Part shown: positions 47,577 to 58,921 of the stretch, piece after piece
Numbering within the stretch: the first letter of the stretch is position 1
Layout: each line of letters starts with the position of its first letter
NCBI RefSeq assembly: GCF_001638985.1
Contig: NW_017265145.1
Coordinates: 1 to 64,000 of the forward strand
DNA: 64,000 bases
Reading direction: 5' to 3'
Origin: Phycomyces blakesleeanus NRRL 1555(-)
Taxonomy: Eukaryota; Mucoromycota; Mucoromycetes; Mucorales; Phycomycetaceae
The notes under the pieces: model-generated
The model's database searches: none
Told to the model about the DNA's origin: nothing
The model's input: the letters and a program-made list of their open reading frames with translations, nothing else
Program-made: the position numbers and the translations under genes

Positions 47577-48684
47577 TTAACAGGCAGCCATCGGACTCTC
47601 TCGCAATCCTTTCTAACATTTCCAACATCTGTTGATGCTGTTGCTATTGGTCTCATCAAAGGGCTTTGCTCTCCTCTCTCATTGAAGCAGTGAGAGCATA
47701 AAAGACTTCCTTTGTGCATTCTTCACTCTCACGGTGTATGCCCAGAAGCCTTTCAAAGAGTATGTTATCTCTTTCTGTCTCATATTCTCCTCTTGTTCAT
47801 CTTGTACTCCTGGTGGGTAGCCTACTAAAAGGACCAGTACTATTGCTGCTGTTTGATGTAGCTGTTGCAATATTTGTGTCAGAAGTACTGAGAAGAGAAG
47901 GTTCAACAGATGTGACAACAGATGTAACAACAGAAGCAGAAGCAGTAATCTCAATGTTTCTCTGCAGTTCAGCTATAGAAGCTTCAGATCTAGATGTCAT
48001 AAAACTTGTAACTCTATGGTGCCGATCACAAACTATGAATTCAACATTGATGCCAAATTTTTGAATGGATCATTATGCAAGATTTCAAACACACGGTTGT
48101 TGTATGGCCATCTCTCTTCCAACACCTGTTCTGTTAAAGGTTTGCTGAACAGAATGAAAATTCTTCTTCAAATCTGCTCATTTGTCTTGCAACTTTCTTG
48201 GTGTTATCATGTTGCTTAAATCACTCACATCAAGACTATTCTGACTCAGCAGTCTCTTAAAAGTCATCACCATCTGGTCCCACTGTTCACCTCTTGGCTG
48301 CATGTTAGACATGTTGACCAAGCTCATGTAGTTGGGCTTCATGACTTTATTCAACAAGATGACAGTTGACTGGTAGTCCCAAGAAATGTTGACTTGGCTG
48401 AGAACTTGTGTTTAAGTACCAGCCTCATCTTGGTCAATAACACTGCCACCATAACCACCATGGCAAGCATGACCACCATGGCTACCATGGCTACCATGGC
48501 TATCATGGCTACCACAGCCAGCATGGCCACAATCACTACCTATATCACTTGAGTCAGTAGTAGTGACAGGGGTAGTAACTTGCTTTTTATGAGCAGGGCT
48601 TACACAAGCTATTTCCAAATCACTGTCAATAAGAAGATATCTCCTTATTTTATCCTACAGAGAGTTTGAATTTTGAAAATTCAT
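47577..48684 (-). pseudogene. SANT/Myb-like partner of Harbinger
   Basis: Reads leftward from ATG at 48684 (MNFQNSNSL). A Gly/His/Ser region made of 9-bp repeats (48445-48535) gives HDSHGSHGSHGGH. The SANT/Myb-like section (about 48395-48210) has WDYQSTVILLNKVMK and GEQWDQMVMTFKRLL, followed by LKKNFHSVQQTFNRTGVGRE. A Ser/Thr-rich linker and a C-terminal helical tail end at TAG 47577. Stops near 48655 (TAG), 48414 (TAA) and 48202 (TGA), with later frame changes, inactivate it. Harbinger elements typically encode such a DNA-binding partner that brings the nuclease to the element ends. The convergent layout with the nuclease supports this assignment. Confidence 0.55.
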
Positions 48685-48808
48685 TGAGGTAGTGACAGGT
48701 TTTACTTTTGGTAAATTTAATTAGAATTGTATTTGTTTATATCAATCAGAAATATTTTTTCTTGTACTTTTAAGATCTTTTAATGATATATATTTATTAT
48801 TTTTATTA

Positions 48809-50935
48809 TTATCTCTGAGTATTCAAGTTTCTAAAATATGAAGGGTTCTCACTTCTATATTCATCCATCAACCTCACAGCATCTGCGAGTGCTCTTTTTA
48901 TAAGATCTGCCTTTGTTTGATCTAAGCCAGGAATTGTCTTCAAAGTTTGAAGATCTTCAAAGCCGTGATGCATCGTTGCAGAATAAGCTGCAATTTTATC
49001 AAAGACATATACACCTCTATCTTCAGCAGTACCTCCACTCTCTAATTCCTCCTCTACTTCTTCCTCAACTTCGTTCTCGTTTGCATTTATAGCGTCTTGT
49101 TGGTTCAATACAACTCCTGCTATCTCCTATTGCTCGATGAAGCTGAATTTTGCCCCACAGTAACACTTCAACAAATGTGAAGGCTTGCATGGGATCTGGC
49201 AGGTCAGAAAGTTCGGGCAGGTGCAGCTTTGTATCAAGTCATTTGATATATTGATGATATACCACTTATCTTCTGTTACAAAAGATCTTATTTGTCACTC
49301 ACCATTATAATCATCCATGCTGTTACCAGTCTCACCCAAAGGGTTGAGAATCATGGAAGGGAGCATGTCATTTTGGATTTTTGAAGCAACAAAAGAATTT
49401 CTTGCTAACTCATTATCAATGGGACCCATCTTACCATTGTTGAAGTGAATACACTCAACCTCTTGTTCAAAATAGAACTCCACATCATTTGTCAAGATAA
49501 AAATCAGTCGATCCAATCTTCTGATGTGTGCACGACCAAAGTAGATTGTTTTGAGTTGATTGTGCCATGATTCTACATAGTTGTTTGTCACATATCTCTG
49601 ATGTTGTTGGCTAACGTACGGGCGCCCCCATCTTCGCAACAATTCTTCATTCTTGGTCCATTTCTTCTCAAAATATTTCAAAAACTGAGGTTGATCCTGA
49701 ACCATCAGTTTAAAATCTTCAATTGCTCTTAGGAACACGTCTTTGTTGGACTCGATGAGAATGTGTCTCAGGTAGTTCTTCAGTGCAGTCTTATAATTCC
49801 CAAGTTGTTCTGATGTATAAGAGGCATTAAGTTTAATCTTGCTGTCAAGGTTGTGCTGCCAAGCGCAAAGAACATGAAAATCACAGTAGTGAATTGTAGC
49901 ATGAGGTAATGCTTCTTTGATTGCATTAACCTCCATAATGCTACAGTCAATGGTGATATTCATTGGTACGAAGCTGCTCTTGATGCGAAGGTGGTCAAGC
50001 CAAAGTTTGATAGATATGGCTGTCTGGTTGTTTGTCACCATGTATGCAACAGGGAATCCCTTTCCTGTTTGAGGATGGCGAGTGACTAAAGTATATAATA
50101 CTTCGTCGCTTCTGGACGAAATGGAATGGGTGGCATTGAGACAAAAAGATTGCGAGATTCTCATGCTTGAAACTTGCATTGGTGATTGAAATCCAAAGGC
50201 AAATTGTTTTTTACCGTCATTATAAACAGAAAGATTGATTTCAAAAATGCAATAGTTTTGTTCTGCTAGCTTTACATTTAACCAGATGGAAATAGATGCA
50301 TTTTCATCAGAAGCAAACATATATAACAAAGTAGTCATCTATTTTATATATGAGTATTTATTTGATATATAAATATTAATTTAATACGAAAGCTCTGTTA
50401 TATTCATTGACAAACCTTTCTCATTCTGTTGTAAATTTCTTCATAATTAGGCTTTCTAACGCCAACTCCCCAACTATCAATCTGTCTAAGAACTGAAATT
50501 CTTGTACTTCTACAGCTGCTGCTACTTTTCAACTGATCTTCAATAATCTTTATGGCTTCAGAAGGCAAAGGAAGAGTTCTGACTTTGTCTCAGTCTCCAG
50601 GAACATGGTTTACATGTGCCCTTGTTTGGCAAAATGTAACAACATTGGGGTTGTCGAGATGCTGTATGATTTTTAAGGCAGCTGTACAAGAGCATGCCTT
50701 CGTATCTTTCTGGGCAAGACATAATTGGCGGTTTGTTATATATTGGCCAGCATGGTGGCATTTTTTAGTCTCTCCAAAAACTAAACCTTTTCCAGAATAT
50801 TTATGCTTTTTATTCCATTTTGTTGAGCATAAGACATTGATTCGCTCCAGACACTTTTCCCATTCACTAGCTTTTACTAATATTGTTGAATGGTGGAAAT
50901 ATCATAAATAGTGTTGTTTATATTGTTGTTAGACA
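48809..50935 (-). pseudogene. MULE transposase 2
   Basis: The N-terminal part (50880-50400) reads SEWEKCLERINVLCSTKWNK, then a Cys/His zinc-finger region (CHHAGQYI, CLAQKDTKACSC) of the FLYWCH/FAR1 type. TGA at 50590-50592 interrupts it. After an intron the DDE core starts at 50338: FCLNATHSIS (first Asp replaced by Asn), ITIDCSIMEVNAI (second Asp), IHYCDFHVLCAWQ and NNYVESWHNQLK (Glu). A very short intron at about 49300-49270 precedes a SWIM-like finger (SCTCPNFLTCQIPCK) with TAG at 49127-49129. An acidic C-terminus ends at 48809. The start is uncertain; an upstream frame at 50952-51275 with an Asn-Ser repeat may be its first exon. It lacks the OTU domain of the first MULE. Confidence 0.75.
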
Positions 50936-50951
50936 TAATTGAAGTTTGTTT

Positions 50952-51275
50952 TTAAGAAAGAGGGAAGTGATTATTTGTTGAAAAAAAAATGCCATGTGTG
51001 GGATGCAAAAGCCACTGTTTGTCATTAAAGTTAGAAAGCCACAGGACTAAATTAAATACTAATTCAAACTCTCCGTAGGATAAAATAAGGAGATACATAA
51101 GAAGGGAAAGATCAGGATAGACAATAGCTGCTGTATCATTAACTGATGATACAGCACTAATAGGGTTGAGATGGGCTGTTTTATGGTTGTTGCTGTTGCT
51201 GTTGCTGTTGCTGTTACTGTTAGAAGTATTATCAAACTCTAATACAAGGTAGCCAGAGAGGTTTTCTTGTTTCAT
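50952..51275 (-). other. Open frame with Asn-Ser repeat, possibly 5' part of MULE 2
   Basis: ATG at 51275 leads into an (NS) repeat encoded by a GTT/GCT tract near 51185-51225 and a hydrophobic section. No family is recognised. It lies directly upstream of MULE 2 on the same strand and may be a first exon or leader. Confidence 0.25.
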
Positions 51276-51881
51276 AATTATTTTAAATCGAAGATTTCTA
51301 GTTTGTAGAGCTGGTAAAAAGTAAGTAAATACTACTTGATCTATTTAATTGCTTTTATATGTCAAATTTATGTTTATAAAGGCCCAAGATTGAAAAATAA
51401 ATTGAAATCCAAAAAAGGAGTGCTGGTAGTTTAGATTTTCTTTTTTGTGATTCAGATAATCTGTCTTGAACATGTTTTTAAAATAAAATTAGTTGGCATC
51501 CGTTTCCTTTTTTAGATTTTGTTCTCTTTGGGATCCAGTTTATGTCTCAGCATCAATTTGTTTGAAATAAAAAACACTGCTTACTTTTTCAATGCTGATA
51601 AATTTTTGGTTAGTGGTGAACATCTAATAATTATTTATCTTTGACTACACTCAAGTAGTGTCTAGTAATATTACAAATTATTATAAACTGATTACAAATT
51701 TCTAAAATTACAAACTAATGAATAATTATTCTAATTTCTACTCCTTTTGTATTAAAAAAAACTAGAACTTGTAACACAAAAATTAAGCACAATATATTAG
51801 TGACCAAAATCAGAAGTTATAAGCAACCAGTAACAGTTAAATTTTTAGGATAAAAGATCTTGACTTTTCCAATTGATCTTA
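51276..51881. repeat. Diverged LTR fragments related to 45037-45500
   Basis: GCTGATAAATTTTTGG at 51594-51609 is the exact reverse complement of sequence near 45473. The block TTTTAGGATAAAAGATCTTGAC at about 51843-51864 (with GCAACCAGTAACAG upstream) is the reverse complement of the 45322-45380 region. These look like remnants of one LTR family in inverted orientation on both sides of the Harbinger/MULE 2 block. Confidence 0.45.
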
Positions 51882-52249
51882 TACTATGGGAAAAAGATAG
51901 TCTTTTTTGAATTTGTGACTTCATTTTTGACCTATAATAATCAAATAATTATCATAAATACAAGCTGAAACAAGAAAATCTTTGTTCTTTGAAATGATTG
52001 ATAAAAAGCAAATGAATCACTTAAAATTAAATCTCAGGAAGGACAAATGTTCATTCTAATTAAACATCTTATATTTTTGGTAAATATAGATTGAAATTGA
52101 GAAATATTGGATGTTAGAAATAAAAAAAAAATATTTTAACTTTCTGCTGCTTAGATAAAATTTGTGAAGACAATTTGAAAAAAAAAATTATTACAAAAAG
52201 AAAAAAAACAAATTATATATCACTTAAGACACTATGTCAATTTTAGATC

Positions 52250-53770
52250 ATGTTTAAAGCTAAACCAAATGATATAATGGCTATCATTAACGTTTGATGG
52301 CACCAAGCCAACCAACTTTATAATATTACTTGCGTGAATCACTATAGTATTCTGCTTTACTACAGATGTAATGACCAATCTATTTTTCAAATACATACTA
52401 TATATAGTTATGAGAGCTAGTGACCATTTTCTCGAGTTGTATACATGTTAGAAGAGTATAATCACCTTTATAAAGAAATATTTATATTGTAGCTAGTAAG
52501 AGCAGGATCTTCTGGAGTTCATGTCCATTTGTAGCTGCACATAAACATGACATTTGTCTCTTGTAGAACATCAGTTGAATGCAGCATCAATAATATAACT
52601 ATTAAAATAGACCTTGCAGCTTGTCTTTATGGAAGGCTCAAGCATACTATATTCTTTCTTCTTCAAATCATAAAACATTTTAAGAAGCAATAAAAGATGA
52701 GATCTATCTTCAAAGCTATTGAAAATTTTTAAATTCTTCAAAGGCCCTCAGAACTCAATCTCACACTCAGCATTGACAGGATCATCTTCTTCTGTAACAG
52801 GTGACCTATCAGTATATGTACTGTAAACTAGAAGGTTAGCTGGTAGTGTTTTTGTGTTTGTAACAATTGTCAGTTCCACTACACACTGGGATTGGATCAG
52901 TCTGATCATAATGTTTCCAGCATTGACACTAATTTGGGAGATATACTTGATGGACCTGAAGTACTCACCAATAGTTTTTTTATAGATCATGAACTATATG
53001 CTCTTGGAGAGCCATATAAATCAACTATCTTGGGATAATGCTAAATAATGTACTAGTTAATTGTGAACACGCCAATGTTGATATCTGCTATAGAAAGAAG
53101 ACTCTCTAATAATAAGTTTCATTCCACAAGATTACTAAGAAAAAAGTAAAAGTAAGTTATTATAAAAAATAAAATAAAATATAGTATTAAACATACTTTC
53201 TTATCAAGGTTTAACTCTCTGCTGATAACTTCCAGCTCATGAGTAAATTGCATATTTGAACCAGATCAAGTAATGCCTTTTGGGTGACTAAGTTCTGAAC
53301 ACACTCTGCAACTAATGTGGGAACAACAAAGAGTAAAAAGTCTGCTCAATTCACAGCTCTAAAGAAACTGACATTCTTTGTCACGTCTCTCCAAGCACTA
53401 TGCAACAATGTATGGATTGTGGATTTTGCGGTTATCATTGCAGCAATAATCTCCCTTTGAGTGGCAAGAGAAAGACATAGAGAATGCTTGATTCTATACT
53501 TTCTGCATACAAATTCTCATACCTGTTTACCAATTCCATGGCACAGATCATACATCTTGTCTAACATGAAAAAAAATGGACCAGAGAATGTTTTCATCAA
53601 AGCCAACAGTAACTGACTATTGAGCCCCTTTCTGTCTTCACTGCTTGCCAGATTGTAGTTTCTGAAACTCTTCAGTGAGCGCGTCTGAGTTCCAGGTAAC
53701 ATTCAGAAGTACTGGTCATGTTTAGGAGTTTGGCCCACTACGTGATAAATACAACAGTCATTCTCACTGG
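52250..53770 (-). pseudogene. CACTA transposase 3 remnant
   Basis: Minus-strand fragments align with CACTA transposase 2. GTQTRSLKSFRNYNLASS and FSGPFFFMLDKMYDLCHGIG lie at 53700-53520. FFRAVN*ADFLLFVVP near 53355 has TGA for Trp. TIGEYFRSIKYISQISVNAG lies at about 52975-52915. Many frameshifts make it the oldest of the three copies. Confidence 0.65.
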
Positions 53771-53869
53771 AAAAAATAAAAAAATAAGGTGATTTAAATA
53801 TGGGGTATAGTATAGTATAATTTCTATATTTAAATTACTTGATTTTTTTCCACTTGTACTGAAGATGAC

Positions 53870-54402
53870 TATTGTAAATGAGTATTGACTACTGCTGTAA
53901 TTGAGAATAAGTCTGAAGGAAATAATATAAGGTCTCAGCTATTCCAGTCAAAGGTGTCTACCGATTACTTTATTATTTAACACACAGGTTTAGCATGCAT
54001 AATAGTGATTATATTTCATATGATGATATCACCATAATATGGGATACATCAGTGGATTATTATAAGCATAATTATAACTCATAAACACATTTACTTTTGA
54101 TGTTAATACTTCATTGGGACTACACACATTTATATAATTAATCATACATTAATTATCCCAAGATCACGTTGCTCTGATTATGGCTCAGATAGGATCGATT
54201 ACCTGACCCCAGTCATATAATTTTCCCGATCCAAAATAATATAAATAGCAGTAGTAGTTCAGTGTAGGAACCTGGTCAAACTTTGATACAAAATCCTTTC
54301 TCAATAAACAAAACCTATACAAGTTCTCACGAATCTTCGTTCCTAATCTCAAATCTTCAATTCTTTCTCTTAAAAACTTCTTCAACTTCAACCATCACAA
54401 CA
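53870..54402 (+). repeat. Solo LTR of chromovirus family C (533 bp)
   Basis: Begins TATTGTAAATGAGTATTG and ends CATCACAACA. It matches the LTR at 62166-62698 (inverted there) end to end with the same length. The first G of TGTTG is A here. It lies within the CACTA element 3 remnant. Confidence 0.8.
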
Positions 54403-54805
54403 AAAACAATAAATAAAAAATATATCCATTTGAGAAACCAATAAAAATGTATTTTTATAAAATACACTACAGTGCAATTATGTCTTATCCAATAAAAACA
54501 ATGATTAAGCAAGAAATATTTAAAAGAATCTAAATTAAAAGAATAATGGATTAGTAGTAACCAATAGCATATAATATTTCAACTATACTTAAAGAAGTTT
54601 TGTCCAATTGAAAGACAAATATTAGCAAAGGAAAAGATTATCAATATATTAATAGAATCTTAAAACTACCAGTAAGCGGAGATGTATTAAAATGCACATG
54701 AACTCAGGGTTAGAAAAAAGGGAGGAGGACACAAAACGCACCCTGGCTTCCCCTCCAGAACCACCTGTGAAACCACCTCTAAAACTTCTATTTTTTTGGC
54801 GTAGT

Positions 54806-56010
54806 GTATTCTTATATCTTTTATATTTTTTATATCATCCTTGTATCTTATATTCTTTTTTAATTTTCTCTATTTCTTATGTTTTTTTTTAATCTCTATA
54901 TGCCCCATCTTTCTTTTCTTCTTTATATACTCCAGTTTTTTTCTATTCTCTATACATCTTATACTTTTCTCTTTATTCCCTATATGCTCTATACGCCATT
55001 ACACAGTTTAAATAAAATCAAATTGCCAATTCATTAAGATAAAAAGAATATCTAAAAAAAATAACGTAGTTGAAAAAATAAAAAATAGTACTTATGTTAC
55101 CATTTTGTTTACACATTCTAAAAATTATTAATCTTAATAATTATTGACATCTTTGATATTCAATAAAACATATATATCAATACTCAAAGTGGTCATTACA
55201 ACTTACAAACATTTTTTACAGTATTGAAAATATTGTATAGCAACAAAAAAAGTGTTTTCATGTTACTTTTTTAAATTGCTACAAATGACATTACCATCTT
55301 ACAACAAACGGCGGAGACTTTATTGGGTTTCAACCAAAAAAATGGCAGTTATATACCTACTTTTGGCCCAACTGCCATTCATCCTGCCGTAGTGTAATCG
55401 CACAAGTAAAATATCAATAGCATTAAATATTAAAAGAACTTGTTATCAAAAAATATGATGAAAAATCAATATTTATTAAATATAATTATTATAATATTTA
55501 TATAACTTTTTAAATAACTTTGCAATTGACTTGTTAAATAATTAAATAAATAAAATATTGAAAAATATAATAAGTTATATAATTTATAATCTATTAAATG
55601 TGATTTGTTCTTTAGTATCGTTAAATATAAATAAAATATTGAAAAACAGTTATTAATTTATAATCATGAAAGTAATTATGCTTGTACAGAAAAATATATA
55701 AAAAAATAATATTAATTCTAAGTTGATTTGTTTAGTTAAATATAGCAAGAAAATAAGATAAGATATATAATTGTATAATGTTATATTTGATAGGATGATA
55801 ACTCTTTTTATTGTATTTATTGATGTTTTGCTCTACAAATAAGAAAATCGATTTCTATTCAGTCACAACCGGTATTAGAAAATGAAAAATAATAAAATAT
55901 AATTTTTTAAAATTATAAGAAATTCTACAACATCACCACACTGCCAGATAACCAAAATATTGTTAATATATTACTATTAATTTATATATTTTGTACCAAG
56001 ACAATTAAGT
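54806..56010. other. AT-rich stretch with one CACTA-like end signature
   Basis: Mostly AT-rich. At about 55307-55396 a GC-richer block contains ATGGCAGTT and its inverted copy AACTGCCAT and finishes CTGCCGTAGTG. That resembles a CACTA right end (reverse complement CACTACGGCAG), but no partner end was found. Confidence 0.3.
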
Positions 56011-56083
56011 GGGTTGATGGTGTAGTGGTTATCATTCTCCGTTTGGGTCGGAGAGGCCCCGGGTTCAAATCCCGGTCGACCCC
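56011..56083 (+). tRNA. tRNA-Pro (anticodon TGG)
   Basis: The acceptor GGGTTGA pairs with TCGACCC and the discriminator is C. A box TGGTGTAGTGGTTA and B box GGTTCAAATCC are present. The anticodon stem is CTCCG/CGGAG with loop TTTGGGT, anticodon TGG. A T5 run at 56084-56088 can terminate Pol III. Confidence 0.95.
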
Positions 56084-56088
56084 TTTTT
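56084..56088 (+). terminator. Pol III terminator of tRNA-Pro
   Basis: T5 run directly after the discriminator base. Confidence 0.8.
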
Positions 56089-56100
56089 GATCCAATATTG

Positions 56101-56120
56101 TGTCATTCCTGATCTGGGTT
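56101..56120 (-). repeat. 20-bp LTR family B fragment
   Basis: TGTCATTCCTGATCTGGGTT matches the inverted end of the family B LTR. It starts 17 bp after tRNA-Pro and is cut off by the LTR at 56121. Confidence 0.55.
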
Positions 56121-56431
56121 TGTCGGACATTATTTTGATGAATCCGTAAAATCTGAAGATAGTTAACTGCAGTACTTCTTTATGCGCAGTAATATCTTCC
56201 TGAGCATTAACCGCAGTATAATGACTATTTCTTTAATTAAATATAAATAATAACTACTGTGGATAATGCGCAGTATTAGTTTAGAAAACTATATAAGACA
56301 ATTCAATTCATATCAATAAAAAGTATCTTTTATTCTCTCTTTGATTTTACGTATACTCCTTGATCCCCAGTGGGTTTGACCTTTTGACTTTGTTATAGTA
56401 AAAGGAAGACCAACCCAGATCGGGAACAACA
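56121..56431 (+). repeat. Solo LTR of Ty3 family B, short form (311 bp)
   Basis: TGTCGGACATTATTTTGATG...CGGGAACAACA, the same length as the 5' LTR of element B at 39477-39787 and very similar to it. A 27-bp piece (56432-56458) resembling the LTR start separates it from the next LTR. Confidence 0.8.
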
Positions 56432-56458
56432 TCCGTAAAATCTGAAGATGGTTAACTG

Positions 56459-56820
56459 TGTCGTTTCTGATCTGGGATGGTCTTCCTTTTACTATAACAA
56501 AGTCAAAAGGTCAAACCTACTGGGGATCGGAGAGTATATGTAAAATTGAAGAGAGGATAAAAGGTACTTTTTATTGATAGGAATTGAATTGTCTTATATA
56601 GTTTTCTAAACTAATACTGCGCATTATCCACAGTAAACTATTATACTCTATTTAATTAAAAGAGAAGTCCTTTTACTGCGGTTGATGCTCAGAAGATGTT
56701 ACTGTGGTTAATCTTTACAAGACATTACTGCGGTTCGTTATCTATGAGATATCTTTGACATACAGAACTGCTGTGGTCAATTATCTCAATTTCTCGGATT
56801 CATCAAAATAATGTCTGACA
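56459..56820 (-). repeat. Solo LTR of Ty3 family B, long form (362 bp), inverted
   Basis: TGTCGTTTCTGATCTGGGAT...AATAATGTCTGACA. Same length, orientation and near-identical sequence to 39103-39464 beside tRNA-Ala. Confidence 0.8.
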
Positions 56821-58921
56821 ACTGCAATATACACCTACTGACATTTCTTTCATTTATGGTAATTTCTAACAGTACAGCTGTTTCTATTGATTTAGAGTTC
56901 CAATTTTAAGTTGAGCCTGTTAAGGCTCAGATTTAGGTGTACAAATTTGATATAAATGAGCCAAAAGTGGATTAGTGTAATGTTTTAAGTGTCATGATAA
57001 AATTTTAGATGGTACAAAAATCTGAAATGGGGGGGGGGGGGAGGAGAAGTGAAGAGAGCTGGAAAAGAAGAGATTTTATTAGACAAACCCCCACTGAAAA
57101 AATGACCTGACATATGTATATGTAAAGGCGTAGTTACTCAGGTATCAAGATGGGGTTTAACATTGAGTCCAAATACATATCACCATGTAACAAGTTCGTC
57201 TTAGCACCATGTGCTATGACCAGCTATACACATGTGTGGGGTCAAATAAAAATGACAGAGATATAGTTCTTTAGCACTTTCGGTGTGTTGATCTGACTTG
57301 GGATATTGAAAAGAGTTTTTTGAAACCAAGGTTTTATTTTTATATGTTTTATATGGAGCTTTAAAGGTGGATAATATATTTATTTTTGATTTTGACACAG
57401 TAGTATAGTTCAACATTACACCTCTTTGTTATCTTTTATATCCAATTAAATTCAGTACTTGAGCAATTCTTTGGATTCTGAACCATATTATAGTTCAATC
57501 ATTTTTATTTTAATTCCAGAAATTGCTTTATTGGTAAAAGTTTATAATAGTGTTTATTTGGAAAGAACAAAATGTTTCTAGAACTATAACAATCTTATAG
57601 TATTGATTTATTGGATATCCATTATTGCTTTTACTGGTCTGCTTGATACTATTTGAATAGAATAATTATCTACAGAAAAGAAATACCTGAAAATATAAAA
57701 AGAAAACAGACTGTTCGCTGAAATACAAGAGTCTTTAAGAAGCATAGACAAATTATTAGCTGTGTGCTGGGTACTACATTTAATGTAGTATGCTTTTACA
57801 TTTTGTGTACACTTTTATACTTACATTGTAAATATTGGAAAAGAGCGAGCAAAAAATAGATGTCGATATTGCTTATCTATGGCATTTCTTATGATATCTT
57901 TCACTATAAAAACAATGAAAAACATTAATTTTTGTGAATCAAATAAAATAATAAATAATTTACATATCAGTAGCAAGAATATATATTAACAGAAATAGAT
58001 TGTCTTTGTAAATACTTGATAGAACTCTAGTGAAAAAGAATAATGTTTTATGTTAACACATTATAATCTTAATATAATTAAAAAAACAAAATAAAATAGT
58101 AATCCTTACCATGTGATGTCATTCCTAGTAGTATGATATAAGGGAAATCAAAGACGGGATCAACAGTATTCATCTATAATAAGACTTTATTTTAGTATGA
58201 TATATGTTAAAATAATATATATATATATTATCATGATGTTTTTAACCAAATTCACTTGTAGCAGTTATTCTTGATGATCAAGTCTGTAATAAAGAAAAAA
58301 CAAGTCAGAAGGATTTTTATAGATGTCAATTGCGCAAAATATAATATTGACTTTTGTTAATCTGGACAGCAATTGTGAAATGAATGCATTTAAATGAGAG
58401 CAAATGAGTATCTATTATGATAATAAAAGAATTTATTAATTTTTATTGTTTATAAAAAAGTATATAATAAAGAGGTATGTTACCAAAACAAAAGCCACTA
58501 ATATAATAATGACAAACGTTGGAAAAGAGGAAAAGAGCAGAAACGAAGAAAGAAAAAGATATAATTTTTTTTCCACGTTTGAAACAAAATACCAAAAAGC
58601 TTATCCAATAAACGATAGCAAAAGAAAACTGAAAAGAGGTGATCAATTGAGACCAAAAAAAGTATCAAGGCTGATTTGCATCTCAGTGTTTTAAGAAGTT
58701 GTTTTTGAAGTGTTCCTGAACCATCACTACAGCCTATAAATACTTAATATTTCTACTTGCAATTCAATGTCACTCACTCTTAATTATATCATCTCAACAA
58801 ATCTACGTTGCAAATTTACTGTAATTTACATAACAAAAAGGATGGATTGTCTCTTATAAAAAAATAAAAAAGAAAAAGAACTAATATTAACAATTGAAAA
58901 TATTATAATGTATTACAGATA
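56821..58921. other. Non-coding stretch with a G13 tract
   Basis: No recognisable gene. A run of 13 G lies at 57029-57041. Short open frames (57201-57416 minus, 58446-58694 plus) have no identifiable content. The right part may include the left end of the Plavaka-like element. Confidence 0.35.

Larger units (their letters stand above)
51882..54805 (-). mobile_element. CACTA-like element 3, heavily decayed
   Basis: The left end TACTATGGGAAAAAG (51882) matches the left end of CACTA element 2 over about 70 bp, including ATTTGTGACTTCATTTTTG and CCTATAATAATCA. The right end ...TTTTTTTGGCGTAGTG at 54805 is preceded by CCAATAAAA-type repeats (54430-54660). The first base of CACTA is T here. No convincing 3-bp duplication was seen. 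Confidence 0.5.

Noticed and set aside
48351..48536. Minus-strand frame of Met-Val-Ala repeats
   Set aside because: Alternative reading of the 9-bp repeat tract in the SANT partner gene; the His-Gly-Ser frame is in phase with the rest of that gene.
54692..54892. 66-codon plus-strand frame
   Set aside because: It spans the right end of CACTA element 3 and continues into AT-rich DNA; no conserved content.
57029..57041. G13 run as a regulatory quadruplex
   Set aside because: A single homopolymer in non-coding DNA with no gene nearby; more likely simple sequence or a sequencing artefact.
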